The notes below the pieces were generated by a model, which searched no databases, was not told the origin of the DNA, and saw nothing but the letters and a program-made list of their open reading frames with translations. A DNA stretch of 64,000 bases from Siphlonurus alternatus. Lineage: Eukaryota > Arthropoda > Insecta > Ephemeroptera > Siphlonuridae. Position numbers and translations under genes: made by a program. Positions 51,629 through 62,567 of the stretch are shown one piece after another (the first letter of the stretch is position 1; each line of letters begins with the position of its first letter). The stretch is taken from NCBI GenBank assembly GCA_949825025.1, contig OX463779.1, forward strand, positions 32,932,203 through 32,996,202. Direction: 5' to 3'.

Positions 51629-54157
51629 GGCCCCAGAGAATTGGTCCGAAGAGGAATTGGTCCGAAAAGGAATTGGTCCGAAAAAGAGGCGGTGCAAACG
51701 AGGAGTGGGGGGTTCTTAAAAACGTGTCAGATAAAAGTGGCAACGCTGCAAACGATTCGGACCAATTCCGCTTTCGGACCATTTCCTCTAAATATGATTT
51801 TTGTTTAATTTTGGTAGCATTACAAAGTGTAATCAGTAATCATTTTAAAAATGCAGTTAACTACTAAAAGTGCATTTATTGCAAATTGCAGACACTAACT
51901 TTATTTAAAAAAAGACGGCCAAAAGAAGGCGAAGAATTGGTCCGAAAGGGAAATTGGTCCGAAAGCTTTAATATATCAATTAAGAGGAATTGGTCCGAAA
52001 GCTTTATAATATCAATAAAGAGGAATTGGTCCGAAAAAATTATAATGTCAATTAAGAGGAATTGGTCCGAAAGCTTTATAATATCAATAAAGAGGAATTG
52101 GTCCGAAAACTTTTTAATGTCAATTAAGAGGAATTGGTCCGAAAGCTTTATAATATCAATAAAGAGGAATTGGTCCGAAAACTTTTTAATGTCAATTAAG
52201 AGGAATTGGTCCGAAAGCTTTATAATATATCAAGAAAGAAGAATTGGTCCGAAAGCTTTATAATATCAATAAAGAGGAATTGGTCCGAAAACTTTATAAT
52301 GTCAATTAAGAGGAATTTTGGTCCGAAAGCTTTATTGCATCAATATAGAGGAATTGGTCCGAAAGCTTTATATTGTCAATTAAGAGGAATTGGTCTGAAA
52401 GTTTTATTATATCAATATAGAGGAATTGGTCCGAAAGGTTTATTATATCAATATAGAGGAATTGGTCCGAAAGCTTTATAATGCCAAAATAGAGGAATTG
52501 GTCCAAAAGCTTTATAATGTCAATTAAGAGGAATTGGTCCGAAAGCTTTATAATGTCAATTAAGAGGAATTGGTCCGAAAGCTTTATAATGTCAAAATAG
52601 AGGAATGGGTCCGAAAGCTTTATAATATCAATAAAGAGGAATTGGTCCGAAAGCTTTATAATATCAATAAAGAGGAATTGGTCCGAAAACTTTATAATGT
52701 CAATTAAGAGGAATTGGTCCGAAAGATTTATTATATCAATATAGAGGAATTGGTCCGAAAGGTTTATTATATCACAAACTAAAATATAAAATGAAATTTT
52801 ATGACAATATTTTATGATAAAAGATTAATAATATGGAATAAGGGTGGAATTCAAAATTGCTAAAAAATCACTTCAGTCATGATATCTATGTAATTTTTGG
52901 ACACAGTGATATTTTTGTAAATATTATTCAAATTATTAAAATTCAGCTACACAAATAACAAGATTCTGTGGTATTAATTATATAACAAATTAGCATCCAT
53001 CATTGTAATTTTTAGGGAAATCCTTAATCAATAGAATTATTATGAATATAAAAATATGTAATTATTTTTAAAAAAAATATATACGTACTGATGACAGAAA
53101 AAGGTCAAAAAGCACATTGGAAATATTTAATTATTCAATTAAAGCATGTTGTCATTTGATGGACTATTACATCTTGTCTTATTGGCTAAAAATGTATTTA
53201 AAATGATTTTTTTAAAGCTTTAATAATTTTTTATGCAACTGCACAATTAAAAGATAACAACTTATTCTTCTTAGTAAAATATTAAAAAATTGAAAACGAA
53301 GTCAAATCACCTCATACGTACATATTGAAAAAATTAAAAAATTAGTACGTGAAGAAATAATATATACACAGTTTTGCAGTTTTGTACTAGATCATTCTCT
53401 TTTTTTTAATCATGGGGTTTCAAACAAAAACAAACGAGCCTGCAGTGGCCTCCCCCACACCCCCAATTTAAAATTAAAATATATGGCAGATTCCTGAGAT
53501 TCCTCTTTATTGATATATGAATAGTAAAGATTTCAGACGAATTCCCATTTCGGACAGTTTCCTCTCTACTTATGAAATTAAATTTTAGGACAGATTCCCC
53601 TTTACTGATATAATAAAGCTTTCGGACAGATTCCCCATTCGGACCAATTCCTCTTAATTGACATTATAAAGCTTTCGGACCAATTCCTCTTAATTATTAC
53701 ATTAAAGCTTTCGGACCAATTACTCTATATTGATGTAATAAAGCTTTCGGACCAATTCCTCTATTTTGCCATTATAAAGCTTTCGGACCAATTCCTCTAT
53801 TTTGACATTATAAAGCTTTCGGACCAATTCCCCTTTCGGACCAATTCTTCGCCTTTTCTTTTGGCCGTCTTTTTTTTTTAAATAAAGTTAGTGTCTGCAA
53901 TTTGCAATAAATGCACTTTTAGTAGTTAACTGCATTTTTAACATGATTACTGATTACACTTTGTAATGCTACCAAAATTAAACAAAAATCATATTTAGAG
54001 GAAATGGTCCGAAAGCGGAATTGGTCCGAATCGTTTGCAGCGTTGCCACTTTTATCTGACACGTTTTTAAGAACCCCCCACTCCTCGTTGGCAACGCCTC
54101 TTTTTCGGACCAATTCCTTTTCGGACCAATTCCTCTTCGGACCAATTCCTAGGAGCC
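51629..54157. mobile_element. Foldback (FB/MULE-like) element with arms of 36-bp repeats
   Basis: Bounded by a perfect 9-bp direct repeat, AATTTTAAT (51620-51628 and 54158-54166). Ends GGCCCCAGAGAATTGGTCCG and inverse GGCTCCTAGGAATTGGTCCG. After about 320 bp of matched terminal sequence the left arm becomes a 36-bp tandem array (51948-52773, about 23 units, core AGGAATTGGTCCGAAAGCTT). The right arm holds about eight inverted units (53500-53840), more decayed toward the loop. The loop at 52774-53500 is AT-rich without a coding frame. Long inverted ends made of short tandem repeats, plus a 9-bp target duplication, match Drosophila FB-type and Mutator-like foldbacks. The element is non-autonomous. 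Confidence 0.85.
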
Positions 54158-54199
54158 AATTTTAATATATATAATGTATATATTTTACATATATATAAT

Positions 54200-55596
54200 A
54201 CAGTTATTAAATTAAAAATATTTTCTTGATATCGATCGTTGTTTCGCTCTAATTATATATTTTTATTAATACATTCGTTCAAATAACTTTCGGTCAAATT
54301 GTTTTTGTTATTTTTTTATTCGTCTTAAAAATGTTTTCGTTCAAATAAGTTTTCGGTCAAATTGTTTTCGTGGTTTTTGTATTCGTCATGAATGTTTTCG
54401 TTCAAATAACTTTTTTCGGTCAAATTGTTTTCGTGATTTTTGGATTCGTATTAAAATAATTTCGTTCTAATTTACTTTCGTCCATTTTTATTTCGGTCAA
54501 ATTATTTTCGGTCAAGTCCCCCTCCCGATTTTCGCTTTCCGGTTTCTTCTGATTAAAAGCTCCCCTTACGTTTCGCTTTCCGGTTTCTTCTGATTAAAAT
54601 CTTCCATCTAGGGGTCAGATATAAACTTGGCAACGTTTTCACGTTTTTTCACTCTCATTATTTTGGGCTATAAGTCAGATTAAAAAAGCACGAAAGCATT
54701 TTACAGCGAAAACAGTTTAGCCGAATTCAATAATCACGAAAATAATTTGACCGAAAAGTTATTTGAACGAAAATTTAAGACGAATCAAAAAATAACGAAA
54801 ACAATTTCAACGAACGTATAATACCGTTATTTTGACCGAAAAAAAAAAACATGAAGAAAAATATTAATAAAAAGTTATAACAATAATTAAATCAAAAAAA
54901 TCATAAATTAAAACGAATGCAATTAATGCAAAAATGAAGGATATTAAACATTTAGTAAAGTAAATTTGATAATGTTTAGAGCTAGAGGAGCTAGCTATAA
55001 TAGGCAATTATTAAATGCACCCGTGGAAGCATGTTTAAAAAAATTAAGTTTAAGAAATCACGAATTGATGTTGCATTAAACACTATAATAGCTGGTACAT
55101 AAAATCAAAATTCATTATTATAATCATATCGAGAGGTCCCTCCTAGGTGAAAAATTACGTTTTCAACTCATTCTTTACACGTCTAAACCTAGCTAACCCT
55201 TTTACCTCTAAAACACACCTTATTTCCTCTTCGCTCAAAGTGAGGATGAAATGAAGACAATATTTCTAACATTTTATGTTCAAGAAAAGAGGAAAAAAGA
55301 CGTAATCTCGTCTTTTTCACTTATTTTTTCCTCTAAAATGGTGCAATATAAGAGGAGAAAAGTTGAAATAAGATTTTAATAGCGAAAAAAAGATGAAATT
55401 TATTTCAACTCGGGCGCTATAATAAATATATATATATAACATTGGTATAAAATGCATGCAGTTACATGATTTACATGATATCATGTAATATATATTTTAT
55501 AAGGGTTATTGTTATCTTTGTCCATTACACTTCATAAATATATAATTATGTGTTTTTCTTTTATATATTATAATTATATTTTTTAGTAATTTTAAT
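54200..55596. repeat. Repeat R, copy 2 (1.4 kb), with the empty target site of the foldback
   Basis: Matches copy 1 over nearly its whole length. Its end TTTTTTAGTAATTTTAATAT (55579-55598) has the single AATTTTAAT sequence that is duplicated around the foldback in copy 1, so it preserves the uninterrupted site. A truncated third start of R (CAGTTATTAAATTATAAATA, then the CGATCGTTGTTTCGCTCTAA run) is at 55640-55735. Confidence 0.85.
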
Positions 55597-55843
55597 ATAT
55601 ATAATAATATATATATTATATAATATATATAATACATATCAGTTATTAAATTATAAATATTTTCTTGATATCGATCGTTGTTTCGCTCTAATTATATATT
55701 TTTATTAATACATTCGTTCAAATAAATTTCGTTCAAGCGACAATAAATAAAATGAGGAAAAACAACACATAAATAATATAAATTGATAATTAGACCGATA
55801 TTATAATACTAATAGCAATTTTAATTACTAACCTACAACAGGC

Positions 55844-56017
55844 ATGGAGGAGGTTTGGGTAACTGAATTTGCATCTCATCTCTTAATTAAGTACGATCTT
55901 TTAAAAGAAATACGCCACAAAGTATCGTTGCACCTTAGTGAATACGAATATTATAAACTTTTGAACCAATTAGAGATATTTCTCGTCGTTTTTCTTCAAT
56001 TTCATGACATGCCCTGA
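55844..56017 (+). pseudogene. Small open reading frame interrupted by a 4.3-kb element
   Basis: After a plausible acceptor (ACCTACAACAG) an ATG opens 57 codons: MEEVWVTEFASHLLIKYD near the start and YEYYKLLNQLEIFL further on. It ends at a TGA supplied by the inserted element. Beyond the element, from 60359, the same frame would continue with GCC-ATC-ATC and stop at TAA 60398-60400. TGAC flanks the element on both sides. The predicted uninterrupted product would be about 70 mostly helical residues. No relation to the A-E genes could be shown. Function unknown. Confidence 0.4.
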
Positions 56018-56499
56018 CTCAAAGGCACAGTTGGGCACAGTTGGGCACAGTTATACTTCCCAGTTAGTGGAATTGTTACTCCCATTTGTTCCCCATTAGG
56101 GCACAGTTGCAGAAAGGGGCATACCATTTACGCAACTGTGCCCCAATGGGGAACAAATGGGTGTACCATTTTGTGCCATGTTTCTAAATTGGGAGCAATA
56201 TGGAAATAGTTTGAATAGCTTTTATGACATTTTTAATTATTTACGTATATATTATATATAAAAAAATGCAACTATTAATTAATTAATTGACATTATAATT
56301 ATAAATATTAAAACTTAAAAAATATAAAAAGTATAGCCAATAGACATGCAGATTGTGAGGTCGAAATTTTTTTAATTTGATGAATTTTCATTTTATCTTC
56401 AATAAGTAAAATTTTCAATGTAGTGTTTTGGACCAGAATTGATCCCCCTTTGTGCCCAATAGTCTGTTAATTGTGTGATTAAGATTTATGAATTTTATG

Positions 56500-56783
56500 A
56501 TCGACTTTAAAACTTCGCCGCTGTTCATTGTTCACGCGCATGCGCAGAAATCGCAGAATCACGTGACTTGTTTCTCATTGGCTAAGAATTATATCGCCAT
56601 CTTGCCCGCCTGCAGAGAAGTTTCCGCACTTACCGTGCAATACATAAATTTTTATGTAATTTATTATGTTTTCTTTATCCAAAAAAGCTTTAAATATTGT
56701 GAGATTTTAAGATAATGGTTTAAAGAATATTTTTGTGAGAAAACTTGTGAAGAGACACCTCACGGACACCTTAAATCTGGTAG
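56500..56783 (+). promoter_or_regulatory. Promoter-like segment and possible first exon inside the 4.3-kb element
   Basis: CGCGCATGCGCAG at 56533-56545 is a perfect NRF-1-type palindrome. It is followed by TCACGTGAC (E-box) and by CATTGGCTAAG (inverted CCAAT box). A GTAAGT donor stands at 56784 after ATCTGGTAG. Exon-like pieces follow at 58308-58393 (CCAACAG acceptor, GTAGGT donor) and from 59763 (TTTTCGCAG acceptor). None has a long frame, so any transcript would be non-coding. Transcription is an inference. Confidence 0.3.
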
Positions 56784-57266
56784 GTAAGTTGTGCACAAAC
56801 TTTGAATATTTATTTATTTTGTCTGTGGTGTAACAGTTGTGTTTTTATTTGGCTTCTCCACCTGTTGTTGATCAACAATATAAGATTTTTTTAAATTATT
56901 TTCCTCGCGTGTTTCTGTTTTTCTTGTATATTTTGCAGGCTTGTATGCATACAGTAAGTTGCTTGAAATATATTATTTTAACAAAGTTCTATAGGAGATG
57001 CATATCATATCATACTGAATTTTGAAAATTAATTAGAACTGCAATATGGTATTATTTCATAATTTCAGTTTGCGTCTTTTTAATATTTTTTTTTATTATT
57101 ATTATTATTAATTCTTGCTTACATGCTTATAGTATATATATATGTATACGGTAAAAAATCATATTTTTTTTTTCATTTAAGAGAACCACCCCATATGCAT
57201 ATTCTCCATTTGTGTCATTTGTGTGCATAAATATACTAAAGGAGATTAAATTTTCTTGCGAAAATT

Positions 57267-57338
57267 GTATGTACGTACTTCACTGTATAATACTGTACCG
57301 CGGTACAGTATTATATATACAGTGAAGTACGTACATAC
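57267..57338. repeat. 72-bp near-perfect palindrome
   Basis: GTATGTACGTACTTCACTGT pairs with ACAGTGAAGTACGTACATAC. The centre TACTGTACCGCGGTACAGTA has no loop. Confidence 0.9.
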
Positions 57339-57629
57339 AACTGTATTTTTATTCGCGAGTAAAAATACAGGCTTCATTTTTCAAGCCTAGCTTCTTATTT
57401 TTTTTTTACCTAATTGATTGTTTGGATATTTTAACAATCTCTCCACCTCCACCTCTACGGGGACAAAACCTAACAAGCCTAGGCTACAAAACTGTCTCCT
57501 TTCCTATCCTATTAATATCGTCATCCATGCAGTCACCTTATTCCTCCGAACCTGAAGGGTTGTCGGGGGGCACCCGAGGGAGTACAGGCCTCAACGTTTC
57601 CTGTCCGTCCTCCGTCAAATCTCTGTCTG

Positions 57630-57890
57630 TCTACACCGGAGGGGGGGGGGGGGGATAACCAAGGCTCTAGTCCTGGCGAAAAACAATTTGAACATACAGT
57701 ATCTAAGCAATTTTGTTAAGCAAAATAAATATGGATTATCAGAATCATGAAATAATATATATTTGTGAAATATATTTTTAGCACACATCATGGTAATAAA
57801 AGAAAAAAAGAATATAAACGCGCTTAGAACTCAGTTGACTGGTACTTTGAGCCTTGGCCTCCCCCCCCCCCCCGCCCCCCCCCCCCCAGC
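57630..57890. repeat. Poly-G and poly-C tracts facing each other
   Basis: A run of about 16 G at 57639-57654 and runs of about 13 C on each side of a G at 57861-57888. Adjacent AACCAAGGCTCTAGTC and AGCCTTGG words are inverted, so they could be arms of a decayed hairpin. Both tracts are G-quadruplex prone. Confidence 0.6.
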
Positions 57891-58829
57891 AGTATATTAT
57901 AGGTTCTCTGTTCTCTGAGTTGACAGGTTAGATAGATATGACAAAGTAATTAACAACGAGTATTGAAAAAATGATACTTTATATGCATACAGTATACATG
58001 ATTTTAAATGCTGTAGTGAAATTCTTTTATTAGTGATATTTAATTAATTATTGAATAGAAAAACATATATAATATTAAAGTTTATAGATATAAAAAATTC
58101 AAACTTTTTTAGTTTATAGGCTGAATGGAGTATAAATTATACACAAACTTCTTTACTCTTTTAATTAAACACAATTGCATTGAAAAATTCTACTTTTGTT
58201 CCTGGATATGGTTCTAAAAAAAAAGCTGGCTTTTTCCCAGGTTGAAAGCTAAACTTCATCAATGTAATTGATCATAATTTCTAATGCTTTCTTTTTTGGT
58301 CCAACAGCTTGGGGTAAAATCTACAAACACCAAAGCAGAATCTGCTGGTTCCTGTCGGTGGCGCATGGCTTTATTCTGACATAAATATGAATGGTAGGTA
58401 AATTTTAATATTTCTTTGTGGTTTGAAGGTAAGTGAACAATTTTTTAAAATCAAAATCTCAGAAACACTTTAAAGCTTAAATAAAATCTTTAAAACCCGG
58501 AACGCTTGGAATTGATTCAGCGCATAACTGATAATGAATTTGGTGCATTTAAATGTGATTCAAAGGTTTGTTACGGGATTCAGATTAATAATAAAAAAAA
58601 TTATTATGGTCAATAAGAATGAGACACTCGCATTTAGTATGTGTGTAAGCCAAAGTGGCCACTCTGCTCGTGAAGTTGTATAAATGAAGTTAATGACACT
58701 ATTTTTAAAACAAAAAATATAGAATAGTGTAGTTGTAAGTGTGTCATATATAAAATTTTTTGTTCAGATACTTCAGATAATTGCCATATGGATTAGAAAA
58801 AAAATGTAAAGTGATCGCAAAATAATAAA

Positions 58830-58932
58830 AATAAAGTTAGAGTTTCTAAAAAATAGTTCTGGTTATCCTCCATATTGACCCAAAATTTAAAAAAATGTAT
58901 ATATATATATATATAAATATCTGGCATAGGTT

Positions 58933-58964
<32 letters not shown>

Positions 58965-59469
58965 TGAAGGCAGAGTACGTGAAGGTGTTGTTTAACATGG
59001 GGGCTTACTACTGATAGGTGTCATGGAAAAAAAAAAAAAAAAATCAAAACATTTAGCAGTATTCTATAACTTGAGCTTTAATAAAATGCAAATTATATAT
59101 AAAAAAAAAAATCAACTTTATTTTCCGTAAAAAAACTTGGAAAATTTTCCACGTTAATTTGCATATGAAATTTTCTTGATTTTTTAACGGAAAAACGAGT
59201 TTGAACACGAAATTATTTTAATCACTTTTTGGTTAAAGCTCTAGTCCTAGAAAATTGCTGCTATATTTTTTTCACACCACCTAGCTAATGCAGTATTATT
59301 TATTTTTTTTAAGATTTTTGAGAGTCTTTTTGAGGTTAGGCCCCATGTTCAGCTGAATTTGACTGGATTTTTTTTTTTTTTTTTTTTTCTGTTGAACCAA
59401 TGCGGATAGAATTATTTGGATATCAGTTCCATACCTCCGGCGGAATTTTTTTTTAGAACGTATTACCTC

Positions 59470-59504
<35 letters not shown>

Positions 59505-59520
59505 CTTTTTACTTTAATCA
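58830..59520. mobile_element. Diverged copy of the 660-bp foldback family
   Basis: TTTCTAAAAAATAGTTCTGG, TTGTTTAACATGGGGGCTTA, TTCCGTAAAAAAACTTGG and ATTTGCATATGAAATTTTCT follow the order of 19421-20079, with many poly-A/T expansions. It lies inside the 4.3-kb element. Confidence 0.65.
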
Positions 59521-60463
59521 TCCAGTCAAACAAGAACCAAATTATTGTTGGCATTGAACCCACTGGAAAAGTAAATATAAATAAATGTTCAATAAAAAAT
59601 TACATATTGAAAAAAAAAAAAAAAAAAACATTTTTTAATTGTATGGCACTCTAGTGCAGTCCAGTACTAAAAGTAAGCTGTTTTTCGGACTGTTTTTTAG
59701 TTAAAGAAATAATACTGTATGTAAATTTACTACAGTATCTAATATTTTCCTCATTTTCGCAGGTGCCATATTAAGCCGCCGGCCTTGAGACACAATCGCC
59801 ACAGTGAAAGCTGACGTTGATCATCCGGCGTCTCCACCATGAAGATTTGTAAAATTATGTAAAAAAAATGATAATAATAATAATAAAAATTTGTAAAAAA
59901 AAATTATAATTCATGTGTACATATTATGATATTTAATTATTTTGTAATATAATATATTAGACCCTCTAATATGTATACCTAGAAAAAAAAAATATAGGTG
60001 ATTTTTTTTTATTTAACTTATTTTTAATTATATAGGATACGATAACACGATATACATGATAAATATCTATTAATAATAAATATAATTAGGGGAAACAAAT
60101 TTCATTGGAGTAGGGGGTTGGAGGGGGCGCCATGTTCCAACCATTTGTCCAACTGTGAATTTCCACGTTCGGCCATTTTGTGAGGTACCGAGTTGGGGCA
60201 CAGTTGATTTGACTGGGAGCAAATGGGATATTCCCATTTGTGACCAGCCACAAGGGGATTAGTAAATGGTCTGCCAGGTTGAAATTACAATGTTAATAGA
60301 ACCCAAGCTTCAACATGGTAACCAACTGTGCCCAACTGTGCCTTTGAGTCAGGGTGACGCCATCATCGCGTTCACAAAATTTTCCACTTCAGCTGACTAA
60401 ATTATATTTACGGTTTGCGTTCTTCATTTGCTTTTTAATTTCACCTTAATTTTTTTCAGGCTA

Positions 60464-60563
60464 TTAAGGGTAAGGTAACGCCACCAATGTTAAAAAAAAT
60501 CCCTCTCACAAAAATTCTGAAAAAAATTTAAAATGTTCTCCTCTACACCCCCTATCAGTAAAA
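60464..60563. repeat. MITE family B left arm only
   Basis: TTAAGGGTAAGGTAACGCCA through ACACCCCCTATCAGTA, then unrelated sequence. Confidence 0.75.
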
Positions 60564-60574
60564 TGGGATAGAAA

Positions 60575-61017
60575 CCATAAAAAATTGGAGTTCAAAGTCT
60601 CAAAAAAAATCTAGTTTTAATATATAAGATGCATGTGAATGCTTTGGAAGAGAATTTTTATCTTTTTCTAATTATTTGTGTATTGTTATATTTGGTTGAT
60701 CTAAAAAAAAATTGTGTCTTCTTCAATTTTCGAGGCTGCCTTGGCTTCTTCCGCCAGTTGGCGCTAGCGTGCAGAACTTGTGTCCTGGCTGCCTTCGCCA
60801 GCTGGCGCTAGGGTGGGGGAACATGTGTTCTGGCTGCCTCCGCTAGCTGGCGCTAGTATGCAGGACATGTGTTCGTAATACCAACTCTTTAGTGAAAAAT
60901 CAACCAAATAAATCAATTATAAATAATTATTAAAAAAATTAAAAATTCAACTTTCAAAGTGTTCATTTGCATCTTATATATTGATTCTAGATTTTTTTTG
61001 AGACTTTGAACTTCAAG
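60575..61017. mobile_element. Inverted-repeat element with a 44-bp minisatellite loop
   Basis: GAGTTCAAAGTCTCAAAAAA with ATCTAG and ATATAAGATGCATGTGAA on the left pairs with the inverse at 60960-61012. The loop carries three tandem units of about 44 bp (GGCGCTAG at 60760, 60804 and 60849), each with GGCTGCC..CGCCAG.TGGCGCTAG and an ACATGTGTTC-like end. Confidence 0.7.
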
Positions 61018-61106
61018 GGGGTGGGTCTCTTAAGGTGGGGGATGACCGTGTACAGTACATGATTGTATGTATATATACACATAGAGTAAAGCTAAAATTT
61101 ACTTAC

Positions 61107-61507
61107 GTATGTGTCTGTAGAAGGTAATAAAGATATACCAAAATGCTCCAGCAAGTCCAGCCATTAATGTGGCAAGTCCCAAAAATTTTACACTTTGCAG
61201 AGTCTCAACTGAATGCCAGGATTCAAGTTTCTTACAGAAATGCAGATAGTGAATATGAAAAGTGATGGCAGCAAAGACAGCTGAAACAATGTAAGGACGA
61301 AAAGAATTAAAATTTGAATTGTTGTTTTCATTTTGCACAATCTTAAGTACTTCATTATATGCATTATACTTTACCAGAAATAAAACCCCAAGCACCAGCA
61401 TCAAGGTTGTGATAAACACCACCGAACACTATGCACGCCGACAGACCAAATAATACGCCTAGGCTGCTGCTAATTAAGCTGAACCACAGTTTGCAATTCC
61501 CTGCCAT
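61107..61507 (-). CDS. HRG-1-like heme transporter, first two coding exons
   Basis: Minus-strand exons 61507-61375 (ATG; MAGNCKLWFSLISSSLGVLF) and 61280-61107 join in phase (GTAAAG donor, TTTCAG acceptor) to give 102 residues. Three hydrophobic spans are visible: about residues 8-31, 41-58 and 78-98. The order VYH-short loop-AVFAAITFHIHYLHF-aromatic loop (ESWHS)-third span-ending FYRHI resembles HRG-1/SLC48A1, an endolysosomal heme permease of about 146 residues with four spans and a histidine in the second span. Exon 2 ends at a consensus GTAAGT donor; reading through would instead stop at 61099. The fourth span and C-terminal motif expected of HRG-1 should lie in a further exon, which I did not find before the repeat-rich region. 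Identification is tentative. Confidence 0.45.
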
Positions 61508-61619
61508 AATCCTAATTTATGTTAGTATAAAAATAATTACTTTATTCAGACTTATTCAGAGTTTAAGAACCCGGAGAAATTGCACCTTTGAATTGCACTG
61601 TCGAATACTTTTTTACATT

Positions 61620-61860
61620 TCAACACATCGATGTCACAATCAGCTGAATAGCTGATCCGAAAGTAAAAGTGAAAAGGGAAAAGGGAGGGAGAGGGGGAGG
61701 GGACGAGAGTGGAACGGATATTTTGATTGGACGAAAATCACTCGAATTACTTGATTCCGCCGATTCCCGCGATTCCGCTTGATTCTGCGGCTTCTGCGGC
61801 GTTCTGCGTCTGCGGATCAAAGCGAACTTCAGAGTTACATAAATTATATATATACAGGCG
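61620..61860 (-). promoter_or_regulatory. Likely promoter/5' region of the HRG-1-like gene
   Basis: A GC-richer block directly upstream of the minus-strand ATG. It contains a CCAAT box on the minus strand (GTCCAATCAAAA), a purine-rich tract (GGGAGGGAGAGGGGGAGGGG) and short repeats of GATTCCGC / CTGCGGC. No TATA box is evident near a defined start. Confidence 0.4.
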
Positions 61861-62567
61861 GGTGTCCACATGAATTTTCCCGATTTGGCACGCAAAATAA
61901 AGCATGATAATTTAGGTTGACACAGACTTTTGTTACATCAAATTAAAGCTTAGAGTTCAATATGTTTTCAAAAATTAAAACTAGAGAAAGCATATATTGC
62001 GTGTGGACTTAATTGTCTTATTCTTTTGAGACAAAACGGAAACAAAAATTTGACATTTCTGAGCTCCAAAATCCGCAGACTCTGGAATTCATCTAAAAAA
62101 ACTTTATATTTAATCTTTCGCTGGAATAAAAATTTACCTATACACCATCATTTATCCCAATTAAGGCTTCAAGCATGATCACCGTTGCATGGTATACCCC
62201 AGCACACGTCCAGACTGACCTCCAGTTCTCGCACTCAAGTTGTGCCAAATCATCGGCGTGACTGAATCGATGGCTGCAGTGATGCTGCTTGCATGAGCTC
62301 TCGCGGACGTCTCGCACAGGTGTCTTGAAGACTGTCTTTCTGGTCTTTCACGTAGCCCCTCAGAATTAAAGAAGTCGGGTGGAATGAAGTCAGAAAAGAC
62401 CTAAGGGTCCACAGCGTGGGTCCGTAACGGCCGATCCATGCAGCGACATGGGAACACCTGGCTTAATAGACGATCACGCACTGCATTTGCCCAGTGAGAA
62501 GGTACGTGCATCATCTTCCTGGAATATGATGATGTGGACGCCTCAAATCTCTTCGGCTTGGAGCAGC

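Larger units (their letters stand above)
56012..60354. mobile_element. 4.3-kb element with inverted GGGCACAGTT-repeat ends
   Basis: The left end CCCTGACTCAAAGGCACAGT is followed by three GGGCACAGTT-like words. The right end is its inverse, ACTGTGCCTTTGAGTCAGGG at 60335-60354. Both subterminal parts contain matching words (GGGGAACAAATGGG / GGGAGCAAATGGGA). TGAC occurs at both flanks (56005-56008 and 60355-60358), though three extra bases separate the left TGAC from the element end. No transposase frame was found. The superfamily is not identified. Confidence 0.65.

Noticed and set aside
51948..52773. CRISPR-like regularly spaced repeats
   Set aside because: The 36-bp units are directly tandem with no unique spacers, no cas genes are present and the genome is eukaryotic. 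They form one arm of a foldback transposon.
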